64,000 nucleotides of DNA from Reticulitermes speratus (Eukaryota > Arthropoda > Insecta > Blattodea > Rhinotermitidae): NCBI GenBank assembly GCA_021186555.1, contig JAJKFL010000006.1, forward strand, positions 44,002,705-44,066,704, read 5' to 3'. Of the stretch, positions 1-12,344 are shown in pieces (the stretch's first letter is position 1; each line of letters opens with the position of its first letter). Under the pieces are notes generated by a model, which had not been told where the DNA came from, ran no database searches, and was given only the letters and a program-made list of their open reading frames with translations. The translations under genes and the position numbers were made by a program.

Positions 1-3000
1 GTTACTTCTGTTCTCCTACGGAACTGCACACTATGGTACAAGATTACCTACAACACGTAAACATGTAAGAGAAATAAATGTACGTATGACGCAACATTGT
101 AGCGCCCTCGCTTAACATTTCTGCCTCCTCGGTTATCTGAGCAGCTGTTACCATTTCACTCGAACAGAGTGGTTTTATGGTGATTTAATGTCGCCGACAA
201 CAAAATGTACTTAGGCCTTCATTTAAGTGTGCGACACTTTTGCCCGATTTTAACCAAATTTGGAATTTCTAAACAGATTTTCATGAAAGTCTCAAATATA
301 AAATTTAGCGTCAACCCATTCAGTCGGAGCTGCACGGATATCTGTGGACGGACATGACGAACGTAACAGACGCTTTTCGGTAATATGCGAAGGTGCCGAA
401 ACTGCTTAAAACTGAGCATGTAAATGTAGTTGTGTCACGTGCTTGTTGGCCCGTAGCCAGGGGGGTGCAAGTGGGCGCAACCGCACTCGCCACAAATCTG
501 GAGAAGCCCACTAGGAATTTGCGGAATATCAAACATACTGATCAGCCAATTAAAAACTTGCGACATCGTATCGTATCCACATGTTGCCTCTGCTGAACCG
601 CCGTGGCTGGAAGCAACTCATTGTGAATAATGCAAGTACTGAGTATGCTAGATGTTTTGTGCAATGTTAATGTAACAGTGTAATAAGTACTGCCACAACT
701 GATAAGAGCTGTTTAATTTTATGTATTTGTGCTCCACGAAGTTACGACCTGAAATGGAAAATGTGCAAAACACCGATTACTAATTAGCACGTGCTGTTCA
801 AAGCTGCATTGCACAGTATTCATTAATATTGACGGAATTCTCTCTATTTTGTTTTATCATAATTCGATTAAGTTGTATTATCTTTCGATAAGTAATTGGT
901 CTTTCACATACTAAATACGTGCACCTAGTACAAGCCGAAATTATTATACTCTGTGTGCTATTAATCTGTGACAAAAAGATTGGTACCAACAAATTGTCTA
1001 TGTTCGAGTCGTGATGGTAATTAAAATGGAGGTTGTAGTATCGAAGGTTGTATTGCGTTAGTTCTATGTTTGCATATCCCAGGTGAATAATTATGATTGA
1101 AGTGCCACACATGGTAATAGTGCACTTAAATTTATTCTTTACGTAGTGGTATGTTTGAGTTGTCCTGTACATATTTTTGAGTACATATCACACTGCAGCT
1201 TTCGAGTGATGTGCGTGATAAAACTGATCTGTGTATGGTTGCTTGGTTAAATTATTTAAGATGAAATGTGGAGTAGTCAGCGTGAAGCATTGAAATCCTT
1301 TCTGTTTTCCATATCCCTTCGGCAAATAACATTGATGCATTGACCCACGGAACAAGCTGATAGTTGTGAATGAAATTTGACACTAAATAATAACGGGAAA
1401 GAATAACCGTCTGAGATAACCAGGAAGGACTAAAAAAGAGAAAAAATCTTTCTCAGAGCATATATATGAGGGATTGCATTGACGTGTGTTATACACAGCC
1501 ATTACTCACTTCTCAACTATTTCAAGATATTTTAAAAAGAGATCGCATCTAACGGACATACATACGTTGTAGTTGACAACCTTCATTTGCCCTGCATGAC
1601 CCTACTGCAAAGCCAGCAATCAGTAGAATCCAGGACCCAAAGTATTTACAGTTTTAAAGATTTTTGAACAAAGGTTTTTAAAGTTAAAGAAATTTTAATT
1701 TTAAGTTTAATTAAAAAATTTAACATTAGATTATGTATCAAAACAATGACAAATGCAAGTTAAAATTCTTTATCGTAACAAATACTCACAGATCGGTTGA
1801 TATTTTCTGAGATCTCACAAAGATTGCATTTTTACCTTGTACTGAGTCTTATATGGCACACCTGATAATGCTCCTAGGACCGAAACATGTGTACGGAGTA
1901 CATGTTAGATATTAAATGTAAGTTGTGCTGAACTGAACATATTGTGTTCTTTATTTGATAAAGTGAGACCTTATGAAGATATGTCACGTCTTCTGAAGAA
2001 AGTGCATGGAAAGAGTCCGTCTATCAGTGCCCTGACTGTAATGTTTGTTTGGTTTGAGTGGTTGTTTTAAGATGTACCACACAAACCTTCTTCACTTGTA
2101 ATTTTCTTCATGGTGTTTCTGTACACAGTGTGTTTAGGCAAACAACTAACATTACAAATCACTGTCTTATGAAGGCGCTGGAAAATTTTTGCTTGGTTAT
2201 TTTATATAGAAAAAGTTATGGTAGTTTACATCATGTGCTCCAAAAAGTAAAGCAACACTTCAAAAATATTACAGCAGACACCAAGAGTTTGCAGTTTGTA
2301 ATGTCCATTCTGAAGGGTTAAACTTCAGAATATGGTGTTTCTTCCGTCTGACCCCTGTGAATATATTCATGGTCTGATGATGTAGGTCTAGATTAACTTC
2401 ACAGTGTTTTCATGAAATATTTTTTCATATCTTATCAAAATGAAGTTATGTAATTACACATTCTTACATGAATAAATGCCCATGTCTTTTTATCATCTAA
2501 CTCAATTATATTTTGGCCAGTTAGGTCATCATCAGGGAGTTCATACATTTAAAAGGGAATTATTGAAGTTTTTTATATTTTTTAGCGTAAATACACATCT
2601 ATGAATTAAAATACACATTTAAAATTCTTTTAAAATAAGTGAATTTGTACTGATTTCAGTTTAACCTAAAATAATCACATGACACAGGGGAATTTTGATA
2701 TAAACTGTAGTGATTTATTTTTAAATGTGTGAACTTTGATGGTGATGTAGCTTGGTCAAGATATGGGGGAGTTAAGGCAAAGAAGATCTGGTTATTATCC
2801 ATATATGAATGTGTACTTGGATGGTTTCATTTTGATTGGTTTGACAGTGACATGCACAGTTAATAATCCCTCAAGGGCTGCAGTACTTTATTTATCAGCC
2901 GTAAGTCAGTCGTGTTCGGGATGTTTCTGTGTGTGGTTGAGTGCATTGGAGACTAACCGTGTAAGTTGCTGTCAAATGACAACTTTACTGAGGTTCTGAT

Positions 3001-3528
3001 GAAGTGGTTGCATTTGAAGGAAGGTTTAAAATATCGGTTTCTTTGTCACTTTGTGTTATAAATAAGTGTGAGTACTTGCAACAAATTATTTTAGTATTTC
3101 AATGCAATTAACAAATTTGATTTTACTTTTGTGCGGAGCAGAGTCTACGTAACTATTCAGACGTATAAATTGCTTTTAATTTAATAATCAGGACAGTTTA
3201 CTTATTTCATTTCTAAATCAATATGAAAATGAATTTCAAACTTCACTATTTTCCGTAAATGATACGTGGCGTATAGAAAGCAGTCCCCAATATGGGAGTA
3301 AATGAAGCTCAATATGTAACTAACTCATGATTCACATTTTAAGGAACCTCGCCTACAGTAGTTTATTTTCACGACTTATCCTGAAAATTTGGCAAGACAG
3401 TTAACGTAATTATTTGCAGATTCTTCCCGAAATACGGAAATACGGCTGTTAGAAGGACGTGCAAATGTTTTGGTAGAATTTTTTTTGTATGGGATTCAAT
3501 TTGGCACAATTTTATGTAAATAAACATA
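1..3528. other. No gene recognised; AT-rich noncoding DNA
   Basis: I see no exon-like block, RNA gene or recognisable element body. Short ORFs here have no family resemblance and look like chance frames. Two decayed copies of the dispersed CTGATGATGG...GAAAC motif lie near 1864-1890 (plus) and 2519-2545 (minus), which suggests old retroelement ends. Confidence 0.5.
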
Positions 3529-3603
3529 CCCCTTTAAACCCCCGTGTTTACTGTATGTACCACCAGGTTTAACAGTCAACAACTCGACATTCTGCCCACA
3601 CAG

Positions 3604-3945
3604 TGTATTTATGTGTTTTGTGTGGATCTCAGAACAAACGGCGATTATTTCACTGTACAACATTAACTGATTGGTTTGTATAACTGAGACGGAGTGTGTT
3701 TACTGCGCGGTACGGACTGTATTTATGTGTTTTGTGTGGATCTCAGAAAAATACGACGATTATTTCACTGTACAGCATTAACTGATTGGTTTGTATAACT
3801 GAGATGGAGTGTGTTTACTGCGCGGTACGAACTGTATTTATGTGATTTGTGTGGATCTCAGAACAAACAGCAATTATTTCGCTGTACAACATTAACTGAT
3901 TGGTTTATATAACCGAGACGGAGTGTGTTTACTGCGAGGTACGGA
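3604..3945 (+). repeat. 115-bp tandem repeat, three copies
   Basis: Units start at 3604, 3719 and 3834, a constant 115-bp step. They share TGTATTTATGTG, GTGTGGATCTCAG, CATTAACTGATTGGTTT and GTGTTTACTGCG with few substitutions. Element B carries two such units. Copy number has therefore changed between the two elements. Confidence 0.85.
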
Positions 3946-4081
3946 CTGGATCTTCACATATAATTCAGGTTAATCTTAGTCTTTAAACTGTTAAGTGTGT
4001 ATATTTGGGTGTTGTTCCTTTTTTAAAGTTTTAGTGATTACATTTTGTGATGTTGATAAAGATTCTTAACCTTGGCCTTAG

Positions 4082-4546
4082 ATGGAGGTGAATTATCAGC
4101 ATCACGCCCTGACCGCTTTAACATCGGGAGAGAACCCCCTGCATTTTGTCCATCCTCAGAAGAGCAACTGTAGAGTGCTGGACACTGCACCGAGGGACAA
4201 CATTCAAGAGGACTTCACTGCACATAATAGGAAGAGTAAACTAGCAACACATTCTCGGGGTGCATTGAGGCGTTTCTGGGTTCCTTGTGGCCGCACTGGG
4301 GTCCTTGTGACCTCACCGGATTTCTTGTCACCTGAACAGGCTCGTTGTGTCATCACTGGGGTTCGTGTGGCCTCACCGGGGACCTTGTGGCCTCACCTGG
4401 GTCCATTTATTCTGTCTGGGTCTTTGTGGCCTCACCGGGGTTCTTGTAGTCTGTCTGGGTCCTTTTTTCTCCTTGGGTTTTGTGGCCTCACCGGGGTCCT
4501 TGTGGACCTCACTGGGGTCCTTGTGACATCACCGGCGTCCTTGTGA
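4082..4546 (+). CDS. Short ORF of composite element A, running into minisatellite; product unknown
   Basis: The frame opens with MEVNYQHHALTALTSGENPL and is closely matched by the ORF at 25403-25744 in element B over about 50 codons. Differences between the copies include both silent and replacement changes, so there is no clear sign of protein-level selection. Near 4230, copy A has 8 extra bases that shift the frame relative to B. Beyond that point the two copies read the minisatellite in different frames, so the repetitive tail is unlikely to be selected as protein. I recognise no domain. It may be a fossil coding region or simply an open stretch in a duplicated element. Confidence 0.3.
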   Translation: MEVNYQHHALTALTSGENPLHFVHPQKSNCRVLDTAPRDNIQEDFTAHNRKSKLATHSRGALRRFWVPCGRTGVLVTSPDFLSPEQARCVITGVRVASPGTLWPHLGPFILSGSLWPHRGSCSLSGSFFLLGFCGLTGVLVDLTGVLVTSPASL

Positions 4547-6075
4547 CCTCACCGGTGTCCTTGTGTCCTCACCGGGGTCCTTGTGTCCTCAGCGGGCGGG
4601 GTCCTTGTGGCCTCAGCGGTGTCCTTGTGGCCTCACCGGGGTCCTTGTGACCTCAACGGGGTTCGTGTGGCCTCACCAGGGTTCTTCTGACCTCAATGGG
4701 GTCGTTGTGGCCTCACCGGGGTTCTTGTAGTCTGTCTGGGTCCTTTTTCTTTCTGGGTCTTTGTGGCGTCACCGGGGTCTTTGTGACCTCACCGGGGTCC
4801 TTGTGTCCTCACCGGGGTACATTTGGCCTCACCGGGGCCCTTGTGGCCTCACTGGGGTCCTTGTGGCCTCAACGGGGTCCTTGTGACCTCAATGGGGTTC
4901 ATGTGGCCTCACCGGGGTTCTTCTGGCCTCAATGGGGTCGTTGTGGCCTCACCGGTGTCCTTTTAGTCAGTCTGGGTCCTTTTTTCTCTCTGGGTCCTTT
5001 TTTCTCTCTGGGTTCTTTTTTCTCTCTGGGTCTTTGTGGCCTCACCGGGATCCTTGTGACCTTAACGGGGTCCGTGTGTCCTCACTGGGGTTCGTGTCGC
5101 CTCACCGGGGTCCTTGTGGCCTCACCTGGGTCCTTTTTCCTCTCTGGGTTTTTGTGGCCTCACCGGGGTCCTTGTGACCTCAACGGTATCCTTGTGTCCT
5201 CACTGGGGTTTGCGTGGCCTCACCGGAGTCCTTTTAGTCTGTCTGTGTCCTGTTTTCTCTCTGGGTCTTTTTGCCTCACTGGGGTCCTTGTGACCTCAAT
5301 GGTGTCCTTGTGTCCTCACTGGGGTTTGTGTCGCTTCACCGGGTCCTTGTGTCCTCACCGGGGTACATTTGGCCTCACCGGGGTACATTTGGCCTCACCG
5401 GGGCCCTTGTGGCCTCACTGGGGTCCTTGTGGCCTCAACGGGGTCCTTGTGACCTCAATGGGGTTCATGTGGCCTCACCGGGGTTCTTCTGGCCTCAATG
5501 GGGTCGTTGTGGCCTCACCGGTGTCCTTTTAGTCAGTCTGGGTCCTTTTTTCTCTCTGGGTCCTTTTTTCTCTCTGGGTTCTTTTTTCTCTCTGGGTCTT
5601 TGTGGCCTCACCGGGATCCTTGTGACCTTAACGGGGTCCGTGTGTCCTCACTGGGGTTCGTGTCGCCTCACCGGGGTCCTTGTGGCCTCACCTGGGTCCT
5701 TTTTCCTCTCTGGGTTTTGTGTGCCTCACCGGGGTCCTTGTGACCTCAACGGTATCCTTGTGTCCTCACTGGGGTTTGCGTGGCCTCACCGGAGTCCTTT
5801 TAGTCTGTCTGTGTCCTGTTTTCTCTCTGGGTCTTTTTGCCTCACTGGGGTCCTTGTGACCTCAATGGTGTCCTTGTGTCCTCACTGGGGTTTGTGTCGC
5901 TTCACCGGGGTCCTTGTGGCCTCAATGGGGTCCTTATGGCTTCACCGGGGTCTTTGTGGCCTCACCGGGGTCCTTGTGACCTTAACGGTGTTCTTGTGTC
6001 CTCACTGGTGTTCGTGTGGCCTCACGGGTACTTGTTGCCTCACCGGGGTCCTTGTAGTCTGTCTTGGTTGCTACA
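4260..6075 (+). repeat. 20-bp minisatellite with 566-bp higher-order duplication
   Basis: The consensus unit is GGGGTCCTTGTGGCCTCACC, with variants such as GACCTCAACG and spacers of the type TCTCTCTGGGTC. Because 20 is not a multiple of 3, frames cycle every 60 bases and several plus-strand frames stay open, giving spurious LWPHRGPC-type peptides. A block near 4800-5365 is repeated almost exactly 566 bp downstream (for example 4932-5177 against 5498-5743), which indicates a recent block duplication inside the older array. Confidence 0.9.
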
Positions 6076-6955
6076 GTTAGTGTTTTGAGGTGTGTAAACT
6101 TTTGCTCCTGTAAAATTATAGCTCGTGCCCAGTTTTGAAACCCATTCTCTTGTAATGTATGCTATGTATGTGCTAGGTTGCTTACCCTGGTCTAGAGTCC
6201 TTCATAAAGGGCTGCCTACCATCACTGGTTCCTTTGCTAAATTTCTGTACATGGTTTTGAGTAATGTGCCTTCTTGAGGTTTCTTTAATGCAGATTTTCA
6301 ATTTAATATAACTGTAAACAGTGCCCAAGAATATCTGTAAAACTAAACGTAATTGTTATAGAAGCACAGTCATCCTATTGTCATATAAAGGACAATGGTG
6401 TGCAGTCATAGTCATGACTGAAATTTTGGATATGACTAGCGTTCTTGGTCTTCAGACAGGGATTGAGAGTAGCTCTTTCTAAGTGGCCTGCCTGCATAGG
6501 TTTTCCCCTAGCACCAAGGGAATGGAATTTGAAGGAGGCAGATGAAGCATGTGAAATGTTGTGGGCTTTTAAAGTGGAATGGTATAAAATGACTAAGATT
6601 TCAGGTATGATAGCGAAACAATAATCTGTGATAATTATTATGTTCATTAATTTTTCATAATGAAGTGTTATGTTTTGTTGACAGTCTTGGAGAGATGGAT
6701 GAAGGCTTGATGTGGATGCAGCAGCCAACATCAGAGAAGGCTGACATGCAAATCCTGTGTCATGCACCATTGCTTTTGAACCTTTTCCACCTTGTGCAAA
6801 TGCACCATCTACATCTCCAACTGATTTTCCTCCACCTGCAATTTCCCTTTGTTGTTTGAGCATTTTTTAAGGTAAAGGATTTTGTAGTCATTTAAACAAA
6901 TTAAGTGCCCACTTTTACATCAAGATCACAATGTGATTGTACAAGTTAGTTTGTG
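6076..6955. other. Noncoding; carries a piece related to the large inverted-repeat arms
   Basis: At about 6395-6490 the sequence contains TGACTGAAATTTTGGA and TAGCTCTTTCTAAGTGG, both also found at 28670-28830 in the first inverted-repeat arm. A possible splice acceptor (TTTGTTGACAG) at 6674-6684 precedes a block with a proline-rich frame around 6748-6860, but that frame has stops upstream and no recognisable domain. I do not call it an exon. Confidence 0.4.
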
Positions 6956-6956
6956 T

Positions 6957-9900
6957 AGGGCCTCTGATTAGGTTCTAGATGCACCTGCTAAAGTAACCAC
7001 TGTAAAGGCCGTTCGGCCTTAATGAAATATCTCGTACTAGCCCTGTCTGTTGTCGTAGGCCTTAGTGAGGTAAACGAATCCATTCTGATCATCATGTGTT
7101 TGATTGTTGCGTTCGTGCAACAATGATAGTATTGGCCTAGGCACCTCAAATGTTTACTGAGTACATGGGTTGTTGAGGACTCGTGGAATGTCACCTAAGT
7201 TGGTTGCTTGGTCGCAGGTCGGGAGTTAAGCGTTTGTGGCTGTCAGGTGGGGAAGGGATTTCAATTCTGGGAATAGGATATCTCATTACGTGTGTTGTGC
7301 TGATGGGATCTGAGTTGTGAGGTACGTGGTGTTGCAAATATGATTCCCCTATCAGGTGTGTGTGCTGTATAGGCTGGTGAGGTTCTGTTTTCAGGTGGCA
7401 CACACCCCTGCCTACTTTTGTCATGCTTTTGGCTTGAACAGCTGAGTTTGCTGCTGAGGAAATGGGTTGGTTTTGCGTCGTAGAAAAAAGGATTTATTTG
7501 TGACAATTTGATTACTAGTTGGTGTGTTTAGGTCCTCTGATTCGGTTCCAGATGCACCTGCTAAAGTAACCACACTTGAGGTGTGTAACGAGCATTTTCT
7601 GGTGTTGTAGGCCAGTGTGGTGTGAAAGGGAAGGCTGATGTGAGTGACCTCACATGCCTACTGAAAAGGCGGGCTGTTGTGCCATAGTGAAATATCTCGT
7701 ACTAGCCCTGTCTGTTGTCGTAGGCCTTAGTGAGGTAAACGAATCCATTCTGATCATCATGTGTTTGATTGTTGCGTTCGTGCAACAATGATAGTATTGG
7801 CCTAGGCACCTCAAATGTTTACTGAGTACATGGGTTGTTGAGGACTCGTGGAATGTCACCTAAGTTGGTTGCTTGGTCGCAGGTCGGGAGTTAAGCGTTT
7901 GTGGCTGTCAGGTGGGGAAGGGATTTCAATTCTGGGAATAGGATATCTCATTACGTGTGTTGTGCTGATGGGATCTGAGTTGTGAGGTACGTGGTGTTGC
8001 AAATATGATTCCCCTATCAGGTGTGTGTGCTGTATAGGCTGGTGAGGTTCTGTTTTCAGGTGGCACACACCCCTGCCTACTTTTGTCATGCTTTTGGCTT
8101 GAACAGCTGAGTTTGCTGCTGAGGAAATGGGTTGGTTTTGCGTCGTAGAAAAAAGGATTTATTTGTGACAATTTGATTACTAGTTGGTGTGTTTAGGTCC
8201 TCTGATTCGGTTCCAGATGCACCTGCTAAAGTAACCACACTTGAGGTGTGTAACGAGCATTTTCTGGTGTTGTAGGCCAGTGTGGTGTGAAAGGGAAGGC
8301 TGATGTGAGTGACCTCACATGCCTACTGAAAAGGCGGGCTGTTGTGCCATAGTGAAATATCTCGTACTAGCCCTGTCTGTTGTCGTAGGCCTTAGTGAGG
8401 TAAACGAATGCCTTCCGATCATCATGTGTTTGCTTGTTGTGATCGTGCAACAATGATAGTATTGGCCTAGGCACCTCAAATGTTTACTGAGTACATGGGT
8501 TGTTGAGGACTCATAGACTATCACCTAAGTTGGTTGCTTGGTCGCAGGTGGGGAGTTAAGCGTTTGTGGCTGTCAGGTGGGGAAGGGATTTCAATTCTGG
8601 GAATAGGATATCTCAATACGTCTGTTGTGCTGATGGGATCTGAGTTGTGAGGTACGTGGTGTTGCAAATATAATTCCCCTATCAGGTGTGTGTGCTGTAT
8701 AGGCTAGTAAGGTTCTGTGTGCTTGTTGTGATCGTGCAACAATGATAGTATTGGCCTAGGCACCTCAAATGTTTACTGAGTACATGGGTTGTTGAGGACT
8801 CGTGGAATGTCACCTATGTTGGTTGCTTGGTCGCAGGTTGGAAGTTAAGCGTTTGTGGCTGTCAGGTGGGGAAGGGATTTCAATTCTGGGAATAGGATAT
8901 CTCATTACGTGTGTTGTGCTGATGTGATCTGAGTTGTGAGTTACGTGGTGTTGCAAAAATGTTTCCCCTATCAGGTGTGTTTTCTGTATAGACTGGTGAG
9001 GTTCTGTTTTCAGGTGTTGCACACCCCTGCCTACTTTTGTCATGCTTTTGGCTTGAACAGCTGAGTTTGCTGCTGAGGAAATTAGTTGGTTTTGCATCGT
9101 AGAAAAAAGGATTTATTTGTGACAATTTGATTACTAGTTGGTGTGTTTAGGTCCTCTGATTAGGTTCCAGATGCACCTGCTAAAGTAACCGCACTTGAGG
9201 TGCATAAGGAGCATTTTCTGGTGTTGTAGGCCAGTGTGGTGTGAAAGGGAAGGCTGATGTGAGTGACCTCACATGCCTACTGAAAAGACGGGCTTTTGTG
9301 CCATAGTGAAATATCTCGTACTAGCCCTGTCTGTTGTTGTAGGCCTTAGTGAGGTAAACGAATGCCTTCCGATCATCATGTGTTTGCTTGTTGTGATCGT
9401 GCAACAATGATAGTATTGGCCTAGGCACCTCAAATGTTTACTGAGTACATGGGTTGTTGAGGACTCATAGACTATCACCTAAGTTGGTTGCTTGGTCGCA
9501 GGTGGGGAGTTAAGCGTTTGTGGCTGTCAGGTGGGGAAGGGATTTCAATTCTGGGAATTGGATATCTCAATACGTGTGTTGTGCTGATGGGATCTGAGTT
9601 CTGAGGTACGTGATGTTTCAAATATAATTCCCCTATCAGGTGTGTGTTCTGTATAGGCTGGTGAGGTTCTGTGTGCTTGTTGTGATCGTGCAACAATGAT
9701 AGTATTGGCCTAGGCACCTCAAATGTTTACTGAGTACATGGGTTGTTGAGGACTCGTGGAATGTCACCTAAGTTGGTTGCTTGGTCGCAGGTCGGGAGTT
9801 AAGCGTTTGTGGCTGTCAGATGGGGAAGGGATTTCAATTCTGGGAATAGGATATCTCATTATGTGTGTTGTGCTGATGGGATCTGAGTTGTGAGGTAGTG

Positions 9901-10397
9901 TGTGTTGCAAATATGATTCCACTATCAGGTGTGTGTGCTGTATAGGCTGGTGAGGTTCTGTTTTCAGGTGTTGCACACCCCTGCCTACTTTTGTCATGCT
10001 TTTGGCTTGAACAGCTGAGTTTGCTGCTGAGGAAATGGTTGGTGTTGCGTCGTAGAAAAAAGGATTTATTTGTGACAATTTGATTACTAGTTGGTGTGTT
10101 TAGGTCCTCTGATTAGGTTCCAGATGCACCTGCTAAAGTAACCACACTTGAGGTGCGTAACGAACATTTTCTGGTGTTGTAGGCCAGTGTGGTGTGAAAG
10201 GGAAGGCTGATGTGAGTGACCTCACATGCCTAATGAAAAGACTGGCTGTTGGACCATACTGAAATATCTCGTACTAGCCCTGTCTGTTGTCGTAGGCCTT
10301 AGTGATGTAAACAAATGCCTTGCGATAATCATGTGCTTGCTTGTTGCGATCGTGCAACAAAGATAGTATTGGCCTAGGTACCTCAAATGTTTACTTA
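6957..10397 (+). repeat. 665-bp satellite array with 954-bp higher-order units
   Basis: The marker CTCGTACTAGCCCTGTCTGT occurs at 7031, 7696, 8361, 9315 and 10268, giving steps of 665, 665, 954 and 953 bp. The longer steps contain an extra 289-bp internal duplication joined at GGTTCTGT/GTGCTTG (near 8717 and 9670). The first two full units are nearly identical over long stretches. The leftmost unit lacks about 85 bp between the AAAGTAACCAC and AAATATCTCG markers. Minus-strand frames of about 80 codons recur in each unit, but they share the repeat's conservation and have no recognised domain, so they are not called as genes. Confidence 0.92.
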
Positions 10398-10689
10398 GTA
10401 CATAGAATTGTTTTGAAATTATTTAGGGGAAATTTGACTTTCCTGAGAGACATGTAGTCTCGTATCTCCACTCTGTCCTCAGACCCATCCTGAGCATAGA
10501 ATTGTGCAGCTCTTCATTCGAGCGCAGTGTAGAAAATCTCCGTGCTGAAGGTAGGTAATGCATGAAAATTCTTTGCTCTTAGCACTGCGATGCATTTGCC
10601 TTAACATACTTCATGTGTGGTTTATTGGCATGTGTGGAGAATTGTCTAACAGTAGATCCCCCCAGATAGATCCAGTTAAAGTGAAATGG

Positions 10690-11290
10690 TGTTGGACACT
10701 GTGTGAAGTATTATTGGCGATTAGATGTTTCTAGAATTCAGGTTATACCGGCACTTTTATTTGGAGATTTAAATTGTGGAGAATGGAGAATGATTTGCTT
10801 TCTGAGGTGGGCAAGTTGAAGTTTGACTAGGATTTCACAATTATGGAAGGAATATTGATTAATATATGCACTGCATGCATTTTATGCAGGTTGTGGAAAA
10901 GGAAAGAAGCTAAACTTAATTTGAGTAGTGCTGAGAAAATCCATAGCTACTCACTTTTCGGGTGTTGAAAAGTTACGCGTGATATTGAGAGTGGAGTTCA
11001 TAGACTGCAAGATTTCATGGAGTATTTATGTACTTTTTGTGAGATCACAAGATGTCTTTAATTGTGAAATGAATAGCTGTGCTGTGGTTGTTATTTGGGT
11101 TCTAGAGGCATGAAAATAGTGGCATGATGAGAAAGTTTGAAAGTGTATGAAAGATGTACCTTCACTGTATTTGACACATACACAGGTTTTGTACTGAGAA
11201 TTACAGAGTGTAAATATTGTGGTTCATTGGAAGATGTGAAGCAATGGCTATGTTTGCAATATTCGATGTATACTGTTGGGAGAGCACACT
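10690..11290 (+). repeat. Dispersed repeat related to the large inverted-repeat arms
   Basis: The segment GATTAGATGTTTCTAGAATT followed by GGTTATACC resembles 28150-28175 in the first arm. It also resembles 49537-49605 in opposite orientation and a weaker copy near 49950-49975. Further right, TTGTACTGAGAATTA at about 11190 matches 28243-28257. This looks like an indel-rich copy of the same family that forms the arms. Confidence 0.6.
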
Positions 11291-11339
11291 GAAAGGCCGT
11301 TTCTTGTAGAAATTATTTAATTGCTTGTCCAACTAACTA

Positions 11340-11702
11340 CGTGGAGGAAAGGTCTTGTTGAGAAGCTAACAAGTCCTCAGCTAGTCAAGAAATTCCAAAC
11401 ATTTTGTGGAAGCTGAATGTTCATTACCACATTCGCAAGAGCCCGGCACTTGTCCCTATCCTGAGCCAGATGAATCTAGTCCGTGCCTTCCGTCCTGCTT
11501 CTTGAAGATCACATTTAATGTTATCCTCCCGGTCTAACAATTGGCCTCTTTCTCTCAGGTTTGCTGAGCAAAACCCTGTATGCACATCTCCTCTGCCAAT
11601 ACATGCTACGTGCCCAGTCCATCTCATTCTTGATTCGACCACCCAAATAATATTTGGTGAGGAGTACAGATCATAAAGCTTCTGGCTGTGTAGCTTTTCC
11701 AC
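11340..11702 (-). pseudogene. 3' end of a non-LTR retrotransposon ORF2 (minus strand)
   Basis: The minus-strand frame contains YDLYSSPNIIWV, RMRWTGHVACIG and a degraded REDNIKCDLQEAG. This is the pattern of the C-terminal tail of a common arthropod non-LTR (RTE-like) reverse-transcriptase ORF, where R-MRWAGHVARMG and RRWEDNIKMDL are typical. The flank at 11340-11410 includes the tail sequence CTAGTCAAGAAATTCC, seen again in opposite orientation at 16255-16275. No reverse transcriptase core is present, so this is a 5'-truncated fossil, which is usual for LINE insertion. Confidence 0.7.
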
Positions 11703-12344
11703 TCCCCTGTTATGTTATCCCTCTCAGGGCATTGTATCTTCTTCAGTACCCTTGAACACCCTCAGCCTGTGTTCCTCCCTCAGCATGATAGACCAAGTTT
11801 CCTTGTCTGCGTTGACAAAATCAGTTCAGCAGTCAGTGCGTGCAAATGTGGATTTGTGGATGTCAGCTTTTGTATTTTTCTTTAATGGTGGCATCACTTA
11901 TTAGTTCCAATTTGGTTTGCTTCTGTATGAAAGCACACAAGTGATGCTGCACTCTGTGCATGACCGTTCACTACGCAGACCATTTAGCAAGGGAGCAGGC
12001 AGTGGAGCACTGACTGCTGCTCCAGCTACCTGGAAGTTGGGGTACGTATCCTTGAGATGACTGTAGTGCAGTGGATATGTAAGAGGTAGTAACTGTTACA
12101 CGCATTTGAATTTTGTTATGTATTGAAGCGAAATCCCTCATTATATACCTACATTGAGAGTTAGCATTATTTCTATTGGAAGAGAAACCCTGAAAGTAGG
12201 ATTGCATAACCTGAGGGCTAATCATCCTGCACCTTTCTGCTGTTTATGTTATGTGTGTACATATTGTGTAAGTGATGAGCTGAGTGTTAACGCAGTGCAG
12301 TCTTGAGGTTAGGAGTGAGAGAGTTTGCGTATTAAATGGAAGTG

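Larger units (their letters stand above)
3529..6075 (+). mobile_element. Composite repetitive element A (piggyBac-like end, 115-bp repeats, short ORF, minisatellite)
   Basis: The left end reads CCCTTTAAAC, then a near-palindromic segment ending in TACCACC, which resembles a piggyBac-type terminus. Three tandem copies of a 115-bp unit follow (starts 3604, 3719, 3834), each containing TGTATTTATGTG and GTGTGGATCTCAG. Then come about 130 bp of unique sequence, a short ORF from 4082, and a 20-bp minisatellite to about 6075. The same order recurs at 24966-27170 (element B) with high similarity, so this is a repeat family and not local noise. No matching right-hand terminal repeat or clear TTAA duplication was found, so the class is inferred only from the left end. 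It encodes no recognisable transposase and would be non-autonomous. Confidence 0.6.

Noticed and set aside
4696..6088. Open frames of 80-278 codons in the 20-bp minisatellite
   Set aside because: The 20-bp unit cycles through all frames every 60 bp. The peptides (LWPHRGPC, GLTGVLVAS) merely restate the repeat, and the paralogous arrays do not keep the same frame.
6665..6863. Proline-rich exon-like block after a TTGTTGACAG acceptor
   Set aside because: The attractive frame (SPTDFPPPAIS) has stops shortly upstream, and no domain or partner exon was found.
6988..10078. Recurrent 69-104-codon minus-strand frames in the 665-bp satellite
   Set aside because: They recur because the DNA unit recurs. 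There is no recognised domain and no evidence of selection beyond unit homogeneity.
6960..10397. Possible CRISPR-like or regularly spaced repeat array
   Set aside because: Units are long (665 or 954 bp) and contiguous with no unique spacers, and the genome is eukaryotic.
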